Positions 8,700 to 16,832 are shown, counted from the first letter of the stretch. The stretch is DNA of 64,000 nt from Treponema socranskii subsp. paredis ATCC 35535 (GCA_000413015.1 KE332515.1:1204731-1268730), one strand, 5' to 3'. Translations and numbers: made by a program. The notes: generated by a model from the sequence alone, not told the origin.

Positions 8700-8775
8700 C
8701 TTTACCGAGTTTGGAATATGCGTATATTGTATGCCCGTTTCCGTGATAAAAAAAGAGTTTTTTATCTGAAAAACA

Positions 8776-8803
8776 TTGCATTTTGTCCTATTTGATTTAT
8801 AAT
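8776..8803 (+). promoter_or_regulatory. Promoter of the AraC-family regulator gene
   Basis: TTGCAT (8776-8781), 16-base spacer, perfect TATAAT (8798-8803). The leader is about 25 bases and carries AAGGTG before the ATG at 8836, so this gene is not leaderless. Confidence 0.6.
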
Positions 8804-8835
8804 AGACAATCGACTATTTATAAGGTGATATCGAT

Positions 8836-9711
8836 ATGACAAAAAAAATCGCTCCGACTCCTTATTATCACAAAGGTGTGATGAAATCGAAAACATACGA
8901 GATTTATTATAACAGTGATTTTTCACTCGGCAGGATCGGAAAACATACGCACAGTCACTATGAATTTTATTTTTTAATATCGGGCAGCGTTATGTATACC
9001 CTAGACGACAAAACGTATCCTCTCCGCCCCGGCGATATCCTTTTAATTAAACCCGAACAAGTACATGCCGCATTGATAAACGAAAATCAAAAAGCTTACG
9101 AACGCTATATTTTATGGCTGAACACGGATTATATCAAACAACTGTCATCCGCGCACACCGATCTGCTGCTTCCCTTCCGCAAAATAAATTTTTCCGGTTC
9201 TTATTTGCGGCTGCCGCATGATATGCGTCTCGTCGTCGCCAATCTGCTGCAAATGATTTTAATCCAGTTCAATTCGCACGAATACGGATCCGATCTTTTG
9301 GCCGACTCCTACATCACCGAACTTCTCATTCATATTGCGCGTATCAAATTATATTGGCAACCCGTCTATTTTGAACGGGATATTGACGACAATCCGATGA
9401 TCTTACGCACGTTAAATTATATTGCCGAACATATTCACGATGACATCGGGATTTCCGACATCACAAACGAACTATGCATAAGCCGCTCACATCTTTCAAA
9501 ACTTTTTTCGGACTGCATGGGAACGTCGGTTCATCAGTACATCATAAAAAAGAAGCTTTATTTGGCAAAACAGGAACTCTTGTCGGGGCATGCTTCCGTT
9601 GAAACGTTGTGTACGAATTACAACTTCGGAGATTACAGTTCGTTTTATCGGGCATTTAAAACCGAATTCGGTATGTCGCCGAGAAAGTTCATACAGGAAT
9701 TAAAAAAATAA
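8836..9711 (+). CDS. AraC-family transcriptional regulator
   Basis: 291 aa. The N-terminal cupin-like sensor (residues 1 to about 160) has HTHSHYEFYFLISG, PLRPGDILLIKPEQVHA and similar strands of the AraC sugar- or acid-binding barrel. The C-terminus (about 190-291) carries two helix-turn-helix motifs: DISDITNELCISRSHLSKLF, then VETLCTNYNFGDYSSFYRAFK ahead of GMSPRKF. It is transcribed away from the PP2C-tct operon across a 148-bp shared region, the classic arrangement for a local activator. The ligand is probably the transported acid or a product of it (inference). Confidence 0.9.
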   Translation: MTKKIAPTPYYHKGVMKSKTYEIYYNSDFSLGRIGKHTHSHYEFYFLISGSVMYTLDDKTYPLRPGDILLIKPEQVHAALINENQKAYERYILWLNTDYIKQLSSAHTDLLLPFRKINFSGSYLRLPHDMRLVVANLLQMILIQFNSHEYGSDLLADSYITELLIHIARIKLYWQPVYFERDIDDNPMILRTLNYIAEHIHDDIGISDITNELCISRSHLSKLFSDCMGTSVHQYIIKKKLYLAKQELLSGHASVETLCTNYNFGDYSSFYRAFKTEFGMSPRKFIQELKK

Positions 9712-9717
9712 TATACG

Positions 9718-9811
9718 CCGGTAAAAATTTTTTAAAATCGCATCGAAGGAAAATTTTCCGTCCCGTGTGCATCGCTTCGAGCCGCACACAGACAGCCGAC
9801 GAACGGAATCG
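9718..9811. repeat. Intergenic repeat family A, copy 2
   Basis: 94 bp matching 3712-3804. It contains the palindrome GGAAAATTTTCC and the inverted repeat GTGTGC...GCACAC (paired changes relative to copy 1). It lies between the convergent araC-like and SLC13-like genes, the same kind of site as copy 1. Confidence 0.85.
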
Positions 9812-9828
9812 CTTTCTCCCAAGCAAAA

Positions 9829-11157
9829 CTACGCCCACACGAGCCACAGCGCCAAAGCCGCAGCGGCTGTCGTTAAAATCGTAAAAGGCGCGCCGATTTT
9901 CAGCCAGCCCGCAAAATCGACGGGGCGGCCTTCTTTTTTGAGGATACCCATAGCGACGACGTTTGCACTCGCTCCGAAAGGCGTCAAATTTCCGCCGAGA
10001 CAGGAACCGATAAGAAGCGCGAACATGTAGAGTTCGGCGGCGAGATCCATCTGAACGGCGAGCGTTTTCGCAACCGGCAGCATGACGATAATATACGGCA
10101 CGTTGTCTACAAAACCCGAAATAAGGACGGAGACGACGAGGATCAGCATAAAACCCGCGAACACATTGCCGCCGGTAATGCGTACGAGAATACGGGCGAA
10201 ATCCGAAAGCAAACCGGTTTCCGAAATCGCGCCGACGACGATAAATATGCCGATCAAAAACGCGATCGTTTCCCAATCGAGTCCTTTGATAAGCAGCTGC
10301 GTTTCACGAAGCGAGCGGTGCCGTACAAATCGGAACCACAGCACGCCCGCAATACCGAGAAAAAGCACGTACAGTCCCGATAAAAATTCGAAATCGAAAT
10401 GAAAAAACGAAATCGCCGCAAGCCCGAAAATCATCGCGAGCAGGAGCAGAAACGGCACCGAAGAAATCACTTCTGTTTTATCCGAATCGGGTTTTTCTTT
10501 TTGCTTTGCAAAAAATAAATAAAAATACAGACAGCCCGCAAGCATCCCCGTTTGAATAAAGAAAAAAATCGACGGCTTGGCGGCATGTACGAAAAAATCG
10601 TTGAACGTATAGCCCGCGTAGCTTGCAAAAATCATCGACGGCGGATCTCCGACGAGCGTTGCCGTTCCTTCGAGATTCGACATGACGGCAAGTCCTATCA
10701 TAAAATACGTCGGATCGATTTTAAGTTTTTTGCACAGCGCAAGCGCTATCGGCGCCATGACAAGTACGGTCGCAACGTTTTCAACAAAGATCGAAATAAA
10801 ACCCGTCATTGCGAGGATGAGTACGATTGCGATTCCCGTATTCGGAGCTTTTTCGACGATTTTATCCGCAATGAACGCGGGCATCTGCGAATAGATAAAG
10901 AGCGCCGCGATTGCCATGCTTCCGACGTAAATCATGAGCACGTTCCAGTTGACAAGAGAAAAAAATGCGTGTACGAAAGGATATGCACGAAGCGGAACGC
11001 CGCCGTCAAAGGGAAAAATGCGGCCGGGAAATATCGCGCCCAACAAGAGGATAATGAGCGCCGCAGCGGATGTAAATACGATTTTTTTATGCTGCACGAC
11101 GATGACGAGCGCATACATCGAGACGGCAAGTGCAAGCACGACCCATTTCATTTCCAT
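9829..11157 (-). CDS. SLC13/ArsB-type anion or sodium-coupled permease
   Basis: 442 aa, about 11-12 hydrophobic spans. It shows the ArsB/NhaD/DASS ion-transporter pattern: paired re-entrant motifs VENVATVLVMAPIALAL and NLEGTATLVGDPPSMIFA in the first half, and VDNVPYIIVMLPVAKTL and GSCLGGNLTPFGASANVV in the second. These repeats are typical of the CitM/ArsB branch (TDD-like GD-P and N-T-P-G motifs). The ion or acid transported is not readable. It starts at ATG 11157 (an ATG at 11151 is also possible), with the -10 eight bases upstream. Confidence 0.85.
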   Translation of the reverse strand: MEMKWVVLALAVSMYALVIVVQHKKIVFTSAAALIILLLGAIFPGRIFPFDGGVPLRAYPFVHAFFSLVNWNVLMIYVGSMAIAALFIYSQMPAFIADKIVEKAPNTGIAIVLILAMTGFISIFVENVATVLVMAPIALALCKKLKIDPTYFMIGLAVMSNLEGTATLVGDPPSMIFASYAGYTFNDFFVHAAKPSIFFFIQTGMLAGCLYFYLFFAKQKEKPDSDKTEVISSVPFLLLLAMIFGLAAISFFHFDFEFLSGLYVLFLGIAGVLWFRFVRHRSLRETQLLIKGLDWETIAFLIGIFIVVGAISETGLLSDFARILVRITGGNVFAGFMLILVVSVLISGFVDNVPYIIVMLPVAKTLAVQMDLAAELYMFALLIGSCLGGNLTPFGASANVVAMGILKKEGRPVDFAGWLKIGAPFTILTTAAAALALWLVWA

Positions 11158-11165
11158 ATTGAAAG

Positions 11166-11194
11166 AGTATACAGAAAAAAAAGCTGTAGGTAAA
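11166..11194 (-). promoter_or_regulatory. Promoter of the SLC13-type permease gene, nearly leaderless
   Basis: TTTACC (11194-11189), 17-base spacer, TATACT (11171-11166), eight bases, ATG at 11157. No Shine-Dalgarno site. Confidence 0.55.
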
Positions 11195-11283
11195 TCACAC
11201 GATTTTTTTCATAAAATTTCTTTCGGTTGTAACCATTTTCCCCGTCCGCCGTTTATAGAGTGCAAGCATTATATGCAAACGCA

Positions 11284-11326
11284 AAGGTCACTGTTTTTCC
11301 TCCTTTTAACAGTGGCCTTATTTTTT
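11284..11326 (+). terminator. Orphan intrinsic terminator between divergent genes
   Basis: A 12-bp stem, AAGGTCACTGTT / AACAGTGGCCTT (one G-T pair), loop of 12 bases, then ATTTTTT. It lies upstream of the dgt promoter and downstream of no recognised plus-strand gene, so it may end a short RNA that starts after about 11160. Confidence 0.6.
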
Positions 11327-11336
11327 AACCGCGCAC

Positions 11337-11365
11337 TTACTACCGCTCTTTTTCCGTGATATAAT
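11337..11365 (+). promoter_or_regulatory. Promoter of dgt, nearly leaderless
   Basis: TTACTA (11337-11342), 17-base spacer, perfect TATAAT (11360-11365), nine bases, ATG at 11375. Confidence 0.6.
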
Positions 11366-11374
11366 AGCCGCCGT

Positions 11375-12646
11375 ATGAAAGATTCTTTTAAAGACGTAAG
11401 ATGCTGTCCCGAACGTAAAAATTGGGCGGAATGCATAAAGCGCGAAGTGCCGCTGTACGGCAGAGGCAACGAAATCCGCTCGGACTTCGAGCGCGATTAT
11501 ACGCGGCTTTTGCACTCCCGCGCGTTCAGCCGCTTAAAACATAAAACGCAGGTTTTTTTCGCACCGCACAACGATCACACATGTACGCGCATGGAACACG
11601 TGCTGCACGTAGCATCGGTCGCATCCGAAATCGCAAAATACCTCGGCTTGAACGAAAGACTTGCCGCCGCAATCGCGATCGGACACGATATCGGACACGC
11701 GCCTTTCGGTCATCACGGAGAAAACCGTCTCAATTCGCTCCTTGAACAAAAAACGGGCGTCAATGCACCGAAAAAATTTTGGCACGAACGCAACAGCCTT
11801 TTTTTTGCAGATTATATCGAAACGCTTGCCGATCCCGACGGAATCGAACAGCCGCTCAATTTGACCTATGCGGTACGAGACGGGCTTATCTGCCACTGCG
11901 GCGAAATCGATCAGCAGGGTATCATGCCGCGGACTGAAGCGCTCGATCTCTATTCGATAAAGCGGCCGGGTATCGTACAGCCGTACACGTGGGAAGGCTG
12001 CGTCGTAAAAATCGCCGACAAAATCGCGTACTTGGGACGGGACATCGAAGATGCGCGGGCATACCACATGCTCGATATGACGTCCTATCGAGAACTGCGC
12101 GAAATCGTCGCGACGACGCTCGGCATCGACGGCAAAGCGAAGGGCGCGTTCCGAAGCGGCAAAGCGGTCAATACAACGGTTTTAATAAACGATCTCATCG
12201 TCGACTTGTGCACGCAGTCGAGTCCGGAAGGGGGCTTGCGCTTTTCGGACGAGTATTTCCGTTTTATCATCGAACTGAAAAAATTCAATTTCCGGCGGAT
12301 ATACGCGCATTGGCGCATAGAAGAATTCATGCATTATGCATCGGACATCGTTAAAACGCTGTATGAAGTGCTCATGCGCGTGCAGCCCTACGCGCAAAAC
12401 GGACGCGCCCGGCAGGCATTGCGATATTATCCGAATCTGTGCATAACCTATGAAGACTGGCTCGTCAAATACGCAAACTACGCACCTCTCGGACAGACAG
12501 ACCGAAAACGAATTCTCCGCTGCAATACCACCGAAGTTTTCGATATAAACGATAACGAGTCGTACCAAAAATGCGTCATCGAATATATTTCCGGCATGAC
12601 CGATCAGTTTGCAATTCAAGTGTATGAAGAAATCATCACGTTCTAA
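11375..12646 (+). CDS. dgt: dGTP triphosphohydrolase-like HD-domain protein
   Basis: 423 aa. HD-superfamily metal ligands are seen in RMEHVLHVASVA (first His) and AIAIGHDIGHAPFGHHGE (the HD pair and following His), about residues 72-114, with a downstream KIADKIAYLGRDIEDA giving the final Asp. The N-terminal RSDFERDYTRLLHSRAFSRLKHKTQVF is the deoxynucleotide-binding signature of dGTPases. The protein hydrolyses dNTPs, classically dGTP, to the nucleoside and triphosphate; substrate breadth varies between subgroups. The start follows its own promoter by nine bases. Confidence 0.9.
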   Translation: MKDSFKDVRCCPERKNWAECIKREVPLYGRGNEIRSDFERDYTRLLHSRAFSRLKHKTQVFFAPHNDHTCTRMEHVLHVASVASEIAKYLGLNERLAAAIAIGHDIGHAPFGHHGENRLNSLLEQKTGVNAPKKFWHERNSLFFADYIETLADPDGIEQPLNLTYAVRDGLICHCGEIDQQGIMPRTEALDLYSIKRPGIVQPYTWEGCVVKIADKIAYLGRDIEDARAYHMLDMTSYRELREIVATTLGIDGKAKGAFRSGKAVNTTVLINDLIVDLCTQSSPEGGLRFSDEYFRFIIELKKFNFRRIYAHWRIEEFMHYASDIVKTLYEVLMRVQPYAQNGRARQALRYYPNLCITYEDWLVKYANYAPLGQTDRKRILRCNTTEVFDINDNESYQKCVIEYISGMTDQFAIQVYEEIITF

Positions 12647-12696
12647 CATACCGAATTTCGGGCATCCGCATTAAACTGAAAAACTGAAAAAGATAT

Positions 12697-12726
12697 TTGA
12701 CATATAACAAAAATCCGTAGTACAAT
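12697..12726 (+). promoter_or_regulatory. Promoter of the Fbp-type ABC importer operon
   Basis: Perfect TTGACA (12697-12702), 18-base spacer, TACAAT (12721-12726). The leader is about 75 bases, contains a hairpin and ends in GGAGG before ATG 12807. Confidence 0.65.
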
Positions 12727-12736
12727 GAAATATTGT

Positions 12737-12759
12737 CGGCTGAACGGCAATTTCAGCCG
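12737..12759 (+). other. Hairpin in the 5' leader of the ABC importer mRNA
   Basis: Perfect 8-bp stem CGGCTGAA / TTCAGCCG with a 7-base loop, just after the predicted transcription start. No T-run follows. It could protect the 5' end or take part in regulation. Confidence 0.5.
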
Positions 12760-12806
12760 GGCATATAAAAAAATCAAATCGTTATGAACTTTGTTTGGAG
12801 GTAAAA

Positions 12807-13994
12807 ATGAAAAAACTGATTATCGGCGCGATGTGCATTCTCGCGGCATCGTCGCTTTTTGCACTTGGAGGAAACGACTCGGGCAGCGCTGCGGCGCAGA
12901 CAATCGCCGCGGCAAAAAATATGTCGCATGACGATATCGTCGCAAAAGCGAAAGAAGAAGCGGCTGCGGCAAAATCGGCCGGTACCGTATTTAAAGCATA
13001 CGGAACCAGTTCGCGTATCGCGAGAGCGGCAAAAGCGTTTACCGAATTATACGGCATCGACGTCGAAACGACGAACGTTAAAGACAGCGAAATCTATACG
13101 AAATTGCAGGCGGAAATCACCGGCAAAATCGACGGCGCGGACGTCGTGCTGACACAGAACGGTGCGGTTATGAAAGTGCAGATGGTCGACACGGGAAATC
13201 TCATAAACTACATCCCCGCATCCGTCGCTTCGAATATAGAAAACTCGGACAAAGTACCGCTTGTACAGCAATATATCGACAAACTCTTTATCTTCAATAC
13301 CGTCGGTTCGAACGTCCCTGCAATCACGAACGTGTGGCAGCTGACCGAACCGGCTATGAAAGGCAGAGTGTTTTTCAAAAGCCCCGAAACGGAAAAGGTA
13401 AACGAAAATTTCCTTATCATGCTGACGAATAAAACATGGTCGGATAAACTTGCGAAGGCATATAAAAACTTATACGGCAAAGATATTCAGCTCGGAAGCT
13501 ACAAAAACGCGGGCTATAAATGGATTGCCGAATTTCTGCACAACTGTTCGTTCGGCAATTCGGATACGACGATAGCCGAACAGATTTCCAACGCAGAAGC
13601 GTCCGGAAAAATCGGTCTTTTCGTTTTGAGCAAACTCCGCTCGAAAACGGTGCGCACTGAAAATCTCGAAGTCGCTTCATACTATGCGGACGGAAAAAAT
13701 ACGACGGTTGAACCCTTTGCCGGTTTTATGTATCCGCTCTATGCTCAGATCGTCAAAACGACGACGATGCCGTACACGGCCATGCTCTTTGTCGAACATT
13801 TGGTATCGCCTGCCGGATTCGCTCCGTGGGGCAAAGATATCGGCGCGTATTCTTCAAATACGGGCATCCCGGTAAACAAAGGCGATCAGCCGCTTTCGTA
13901 TTGGAAGACGCGCCTGGTTATGGATGATCCCGAATACATCAATGAAGCGTATGCCGATGTTTTCGAATTCATTTCAAAAAATCTTACCAAATAA
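12807..13994 (+). CDS. ABC importer solute-binding protein (iron/polyamine-type)
   Basis: 395 aa from the ATG at 12807, behind GGAGG. An in-frame TTG at 12795 overlaps that site and was rejected. The signal sequence is MKKLIIGAMCILAASSLFAL, followed by GGNDSGS; there is no lipobox cysteine, so the protein is probably free in the periplasm. The mature protein has a two-lobe binding fold with VFKAYGTSSRIARAAKAF near the N-terminus, EIYTKLQAEI, and a C-terminal AMLFVEHLVSPAGFAPWG typical of the Fe(3+)/putrescine/thiamine binding cluster. The ligand is uncertain. A wobble hairpin separates it from the permease gene. Confidence 0.85.
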   Translation: MKKLIIGAMCILAASSLFALGGNDSGSAAAQTIAAAKNMSHDDIVAKAKEEAAAAKSAGTVFKAYGTSSRIARAAKAFTELYGIDVETTNVKDSEIYTKLQAEITGKIDGADVVLTQNGAVMKVQMVDTGNLINYIPASVASNIENSDKVPLVQQYIDKLFIFNTVGSNVPAITNVWQLTEPAMKGRVFFKSPETEKVNENFLIMLTNKTWSDKLAKAYKNLYGKDIQLGSYKNAGYKWIAEFLHNCSFGNSDTTIAEQISNAEASGKIGLFVLSKLRSKTVRTENLEVASYYADGKNTTVEPFAGFMYPLYAQIVKTTTMPYTAMLFVEHLVSPAGFAPWGKDIGAYSSNTGIPVNKGDQPLSYWKTRLVMDDPEYINEAYADVFEFISKNLTK

Positions 13995-14044
13995 GGCGCT
14001 TCGAAAAATCATAATTTTTCAAGCCCTTCCTTAAAGATGTATAT

Positions 14045-14074
14045 GCGGGTATGCGTTTCAAAGCGTATGCCCGC
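14045..14074 (+). other. Intercistronic hairpin between binding protein and permease
   Basis: An 11-bp stem, GCGGGTATGCG / CGTATGCCCGC (two wobble pairs), with an 8-base loop. No T-run. Such hairpins often protect the upstream message and raise binding-protein yield over the permease. Confidence 0.55.
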
Positions 14075-14107
14075 AATCCGTCTGCCAGAATTTTTATGGG
14101 AGCTATC

Positions 14108-15901
14108 ATGTCAAAAAAAGCGGCGAATCATATAAAGACATTTTTTCAAAACCCCGCAAATGTCATCCTTGTCGTATTTTTTATTTTGCTGGCGGCGCTG
14201 ACATTGTATCCGCTGCTTTCGCTCGTATTCGAAACCTACAGCGTTCATCCGATGGAAATGCAGCTCATACGCAAGCCGACCGGCGCACTCACGCCGTATC
14301 ATTGGAAGAGACTGCTCACAGGCGGCGAATATTCCGTTAATAATTTTTACCGTCCGTTGCTGAACACGGTCCTCATGGCGATCATCGCGTCGATCATCGC
14401 CATTTTTTTCGGTGGGTCGGTTGCATGGCTTATCACGAGAACGAATCTCAAATATAAAAAATTCATTTCGTTCGTATTCGTCTTTCCGTATATCATGCCG
14501 TCGTGGACACTCGCAATGTTTTGGACGAACTTTTTCAGAAATGCGAACGTCGGTATGGGCATCACGGGTATTTTTACGGCGCTTACGGGCATCGCAATGC
14601 CGGAATGGTTCGTTTACGGAATCTTTCCCTGTTCGGTCGTACTCGGACTTCACTATTCGCCGTTCGCCTACATCCTCATCGGCGGTATCCTCCGCAATAT
14701 GGACGCGAACCTCGAAGAAGCCGCGACGATTTTAAAAGCTAGCCGTGCAAAGATCATGCGGAAAATCACGCTGCCGATCGTCATGCCCGCCCTTCTTTCG
14801 ACTTTTCTGCTCGTGTTCGCTTCCGCGATGAGCGCGTACGCCGTTCCGGTTTTTCTCGGATCGCCCGTGCGCTTTTGGGTGCTCACGACAAAGATGTACA
14901 CGATGATGAACGGCAATTTCCAAGGACAGGGATACATCATCGCGTTTACGATGATTTTATTCGGCATCGGCATTCTGGGATTGAATCAATGGTTTACCGG
15001 CAGACGAAAATCGTTTACGACGATCACCGGAAAATCTTCGCAGATTTCGCTCGTGAACCTTCGCGGCGCACGGACTCCGCTTTCGGCCTTCCTCGTCGTC
15101 CTCTTGTGCTTTATCGCGATCGTACCGCTCATAACCTTTGCGCTTGAATCGGTGCTGCTCCTGCCCGGCGATTATTCGTTGAAAAATTTTACGCTCGACT
15201 TTTGGATCGGGCGCGGCGAATCCGCCCTCGAAAACGGTATGGACGCGGGCATCCTCATGAGCGCCGACGTGTGGCGCACGCTGTGGAACAGCCTCCGCCT
15301 GTCGGTCGTATGTTCCGTCGTCGCCGGCACGAGCGGCATCCTCATCGGCTATGCGATCGGAAAACGGCGAGGATCGAAATTGGCAACCTTCGTCAACAAC
15401 CTCGCGTTTTTTCCCTACCTCATGCCGTCGATGGCCTTCGGCGCGATCTACCTTTCGATTGCGACGAAGATACCGTTTTTGTACGGTTCGTTTTTTATCC
15501 TCGCGCTCATCGGCTCGGTAAAATATCTTCCTTTTGCATCGCGCAGCGGCGTCAACGCCATGCTGCAGCTTTCAAACGAAATCGAAGAAGCCGCCGTCAT
15601 CGTCGGCGTACCGTGGATAAAGCGCATGTCGCACATCATCGTTCCGATTCAAAAGGCGACGTTTCTGTCGGGATTTTTGCTGCCGTTTATTTCGTGCATG
15701 AGAGAGCTTTCGCTGTTCGCGCTCCTCGTCACGCCGCAAAATAAAGTGCTCACGACGATGCTCATGCAGTTCAACGAAAAAGGCTATACGCAGTACGGCA
15801 ACGCGATCAACCTTATGATCATCGTACTCGTATTGCTTATCAATTTTACCGTAAATAAAGCGACCGGCGCTTCGATCGACAAGGGTGTCGGCGGCGCGTA
15901 A
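14108..15901 (+). CDS. ABC importer permease with two fused membrane domains (FbpB-type)
   Basis: 597 aa from the ATG at 14108, behind GGGAG. Two BPD_transp_1 halves are fused in one chain of about 12 spans. Each half carries an EAA loop that docks the ATPase: NLEEAATILKASRAKIMRKITLPIV (about residues 200-225) and EIEEAAVIVGVPWIKRMSHIIVPIQ (about 494-518), shown here as the repeated E-EAA---G/A pattern. Fused permeases are typical of FbpB/ThiP-type iron and thiamine importers. No ATP-binding subunit follows; a terminator closes the operon, so the ATPase must be encoded elsewhere. Confidence 0.9.
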   Translation: MSKKAANHIKTFFQNPANVILVVFFILLAALTLYPLLSLVFETYSVHPMEMQLIRKPTGALTPYHWKRLLTGGEYSVNNFYRPLLNTVLMAIIASIIAIFFGGSVAWLITRTNLKYKKFISFVFVFPYIMPSWTLAMFWTNFFRNANVGMGITGIFTALTGIAMPEWFVYGIFPCSVVLGLHYSPFAYILIGGILRNMDANLEEAATILKASRAKIMRKITLPIVMPALLSTFLLVFASAMSAYAVPVFLGSPVRFWVLTTKMYTMMNGNFQGQGYIIAFTMILFGIGILGLNQWFTGRRKSFTTITGKSSQISLVNLRGARTPLSAFLVVLLCFIAIVPLITFALESVLLLPGDYSLKNFTLDFWIGRGESALENGMDAGILMSADVWRTLWNSLRLSVVCSVVAGTSGILIGYAIGKRRGSKLATFVNNLAFFPYLMPSMAFGAIYLSIATKIPFLYGSFFILALIGSVKYLPFASRSGVNAMLQLSNEIEEAAVIVGVPWIKRMSHIIVPIQKATFLSGFLLPFISCMRELSLFALLVTPQNKVLTTMLMQFNEKGYTQYGNAINLMIIVLVLLINFTVNKATGASIDKGVGGA

Positions 15902-15921
15902 AACAATCTGAAAGTCGTTTG

Positions 15922-15983
15922 TACGGGCGGACGGGCTGTGCGCAATATGAAATGGCGCAGTTCGAATCGCCCGTATTTTTTTT
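15922..15983 (+). terminator. Terminator of the ABC importer operon
   Basis: Outer stem TACGGGCG / CGCCCGTA (15922-15929 with 15968-15975), inner stem CTGTGC / GCGCAG, then eight T's. Confidence 0.85.
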
Positions 15984-16006
15984 ATCGGAAAGTAAGTGTG
16001 TTTTTA

Positions 16007-16327
16007 TCACCCCAATACGACGCGGCGCAAAATAGTATTTATCCGTTTTTCGTAATCTTTTTGCGGCGACTTCAAAGCCTTTAAAATATCGGAATCAATA
16101 GGGATACAGATTTTTCCGTCCTTCCGTTTTTCGTGTACGGAAGCGGGATGATTTACATATCGCGGCTTAAACTGTCGAAGCTGTTCGTCCGTAAGTTCGG
16201 GACAATCTTCATCGTACACTATATTTGCATCGTCGAGCGCTTTAAGTTCTTCTTTCGACATCGGCGGAAGATTTTTGATTTCATCTGAGGTCATAATTAC
16301 GGTAGTATTCGATTCTTTCCTTTTCAT
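16007..16327 (-). CDS. brnA: BrnA-family antitoxin
   Basis: 106 aa. The N-terminal motif MTSDEIKNLPPMSKEELKAL and the C-terminal RKDGKICIPIDSDILKALKS with INTILRRVV match BrnA antitoxins, whose C-terminal ribbon-helix-helix binds the brnTA promoter and whose N-terminus caps the toxin. Its ATG overlaps the stop of a truncated brnT by four bases (ATGA). With no full-length toxin present it is either a remnant or an orphan antitoxin and repressor. Confidence 0.8.
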   Translation of the reverse strand: MKRKESNTTVIMTSDEIKNLPPMSKEELKALDDANIVYDEDCPELTDEQLRQFKPRYVNHPASVHEKRKDGKICIPIDSDILKALKSPQKDYEKRINTILRRVVLG

Positions 16328-16464
16328 TCGCTTTCATTCGAATGTGCTATGTCGGGCATATCGATCATCTTCGGATCAAAGAAAATCTGTGCCGCACGCA
16401 GAAATGAAATGCCGTGTTTTTTTATATTTTCATTATTTTTCTTTTCATCCCATTCAAACTGCAT
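16324..16464 (-). pseudogene. brnT: Truncated BrnT-family toxin (46 aa)
   Basis: Starts MQFEWDEKKNNENIKKHGIS and continues FLRAAQIFFDPKMIDMP, the N-terminal half of BrnT RNase toxins. The reading frame then stops after HSNESE, just where family members go on with the EER...G...RIISAR half that holds catalytic residues. Full BrnT is about 90 aa, so half is missing. The stop overlaps the brnA start, so the loss looks like an internal deletion that kept the toxin-antitoxin coupling. It should not be an active ribonuclease. Confidence 0.75.
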
Positions 16465-16481
16465 GAAGCTCTCATATAAAA

Positions 16482-16509
16482 TGTATAATCATCTCAATCG
16501 ATATGTCAA
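16482..16509 (-). promoter_or_regulatory. Promoter of the brnTA remnant
   Basis: Perfect TTGACA (16509-16504), 16-base spacer, TATACA (16487-16482). The leader is about 12-17 bases. Confidence 0.55.
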
Positions 16510-16556
16510 GACAAATATCCGTTTTTTTTCGGAGCAAAATCCGCTTGCGGGTGCGA

Positions 16557-16826
16557 TCAAATCCGATGCATTGCGGAAAACACTTTTTCGCTCATGATGT
16601 TGATTTCGACACCCATAGCGTCTGCAGTTTTATTCATTTCAGCGCGAAGATCTTCGATCGAAATATCGGCGCCGTCGAGATCTACCATCATCATCATAAC
16701 GAAATTCCCGGAGAGGATCGTCTGCGAAATATCGGCTATATTGACTTTATGTTCGGCGAGAAAGCCGCTTACTTTTGCGATAATGCCGACCTTATCCGAG
16801 CCGACGACGGTGATAATTGCATTCAT
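16557..16826 (-). CDS. ACT-domain regulatory protein (UPF0237/GcvR-like)
   Basis: 89 aa from the ATG at 16826. A single ACT domain: MNAIITVVGSDKVGIIAKVS, then HKVNIADISQTIL, SGNFVMMMMVDLDG, the beta-alpha-beta-beta-alpha-beta order of the family. Free-standing ACT proteins bind amino acids or similar ligands and regulate partners. Its partner is unknown here. An extension to 16871 would run back through the promoter and was rejected. The ATG follows the -10 by exactly six bases and lacks a ribosome site. Confidence 0.88.
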   Translation of the reverse strand: MNAIITVVGSDKVGIIAKVSGFLAEHKVNIADISQTILSGNFVMMMMVDLDGADISIEDLRAEMNKTADAMGVEINIMSEKVFSAMHRI

Positions 16827-16832
16827 AAAATG

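Noticed and set aside
11273-11359. 28-codon hydrophobic frame MQTQRSLFFLLLTVALFF...
   Set aside because: It overlaps a strong terminator hairpin and has neither promoter nor ribosome site at a sensible distance; the match to a signal peptide may be chance.
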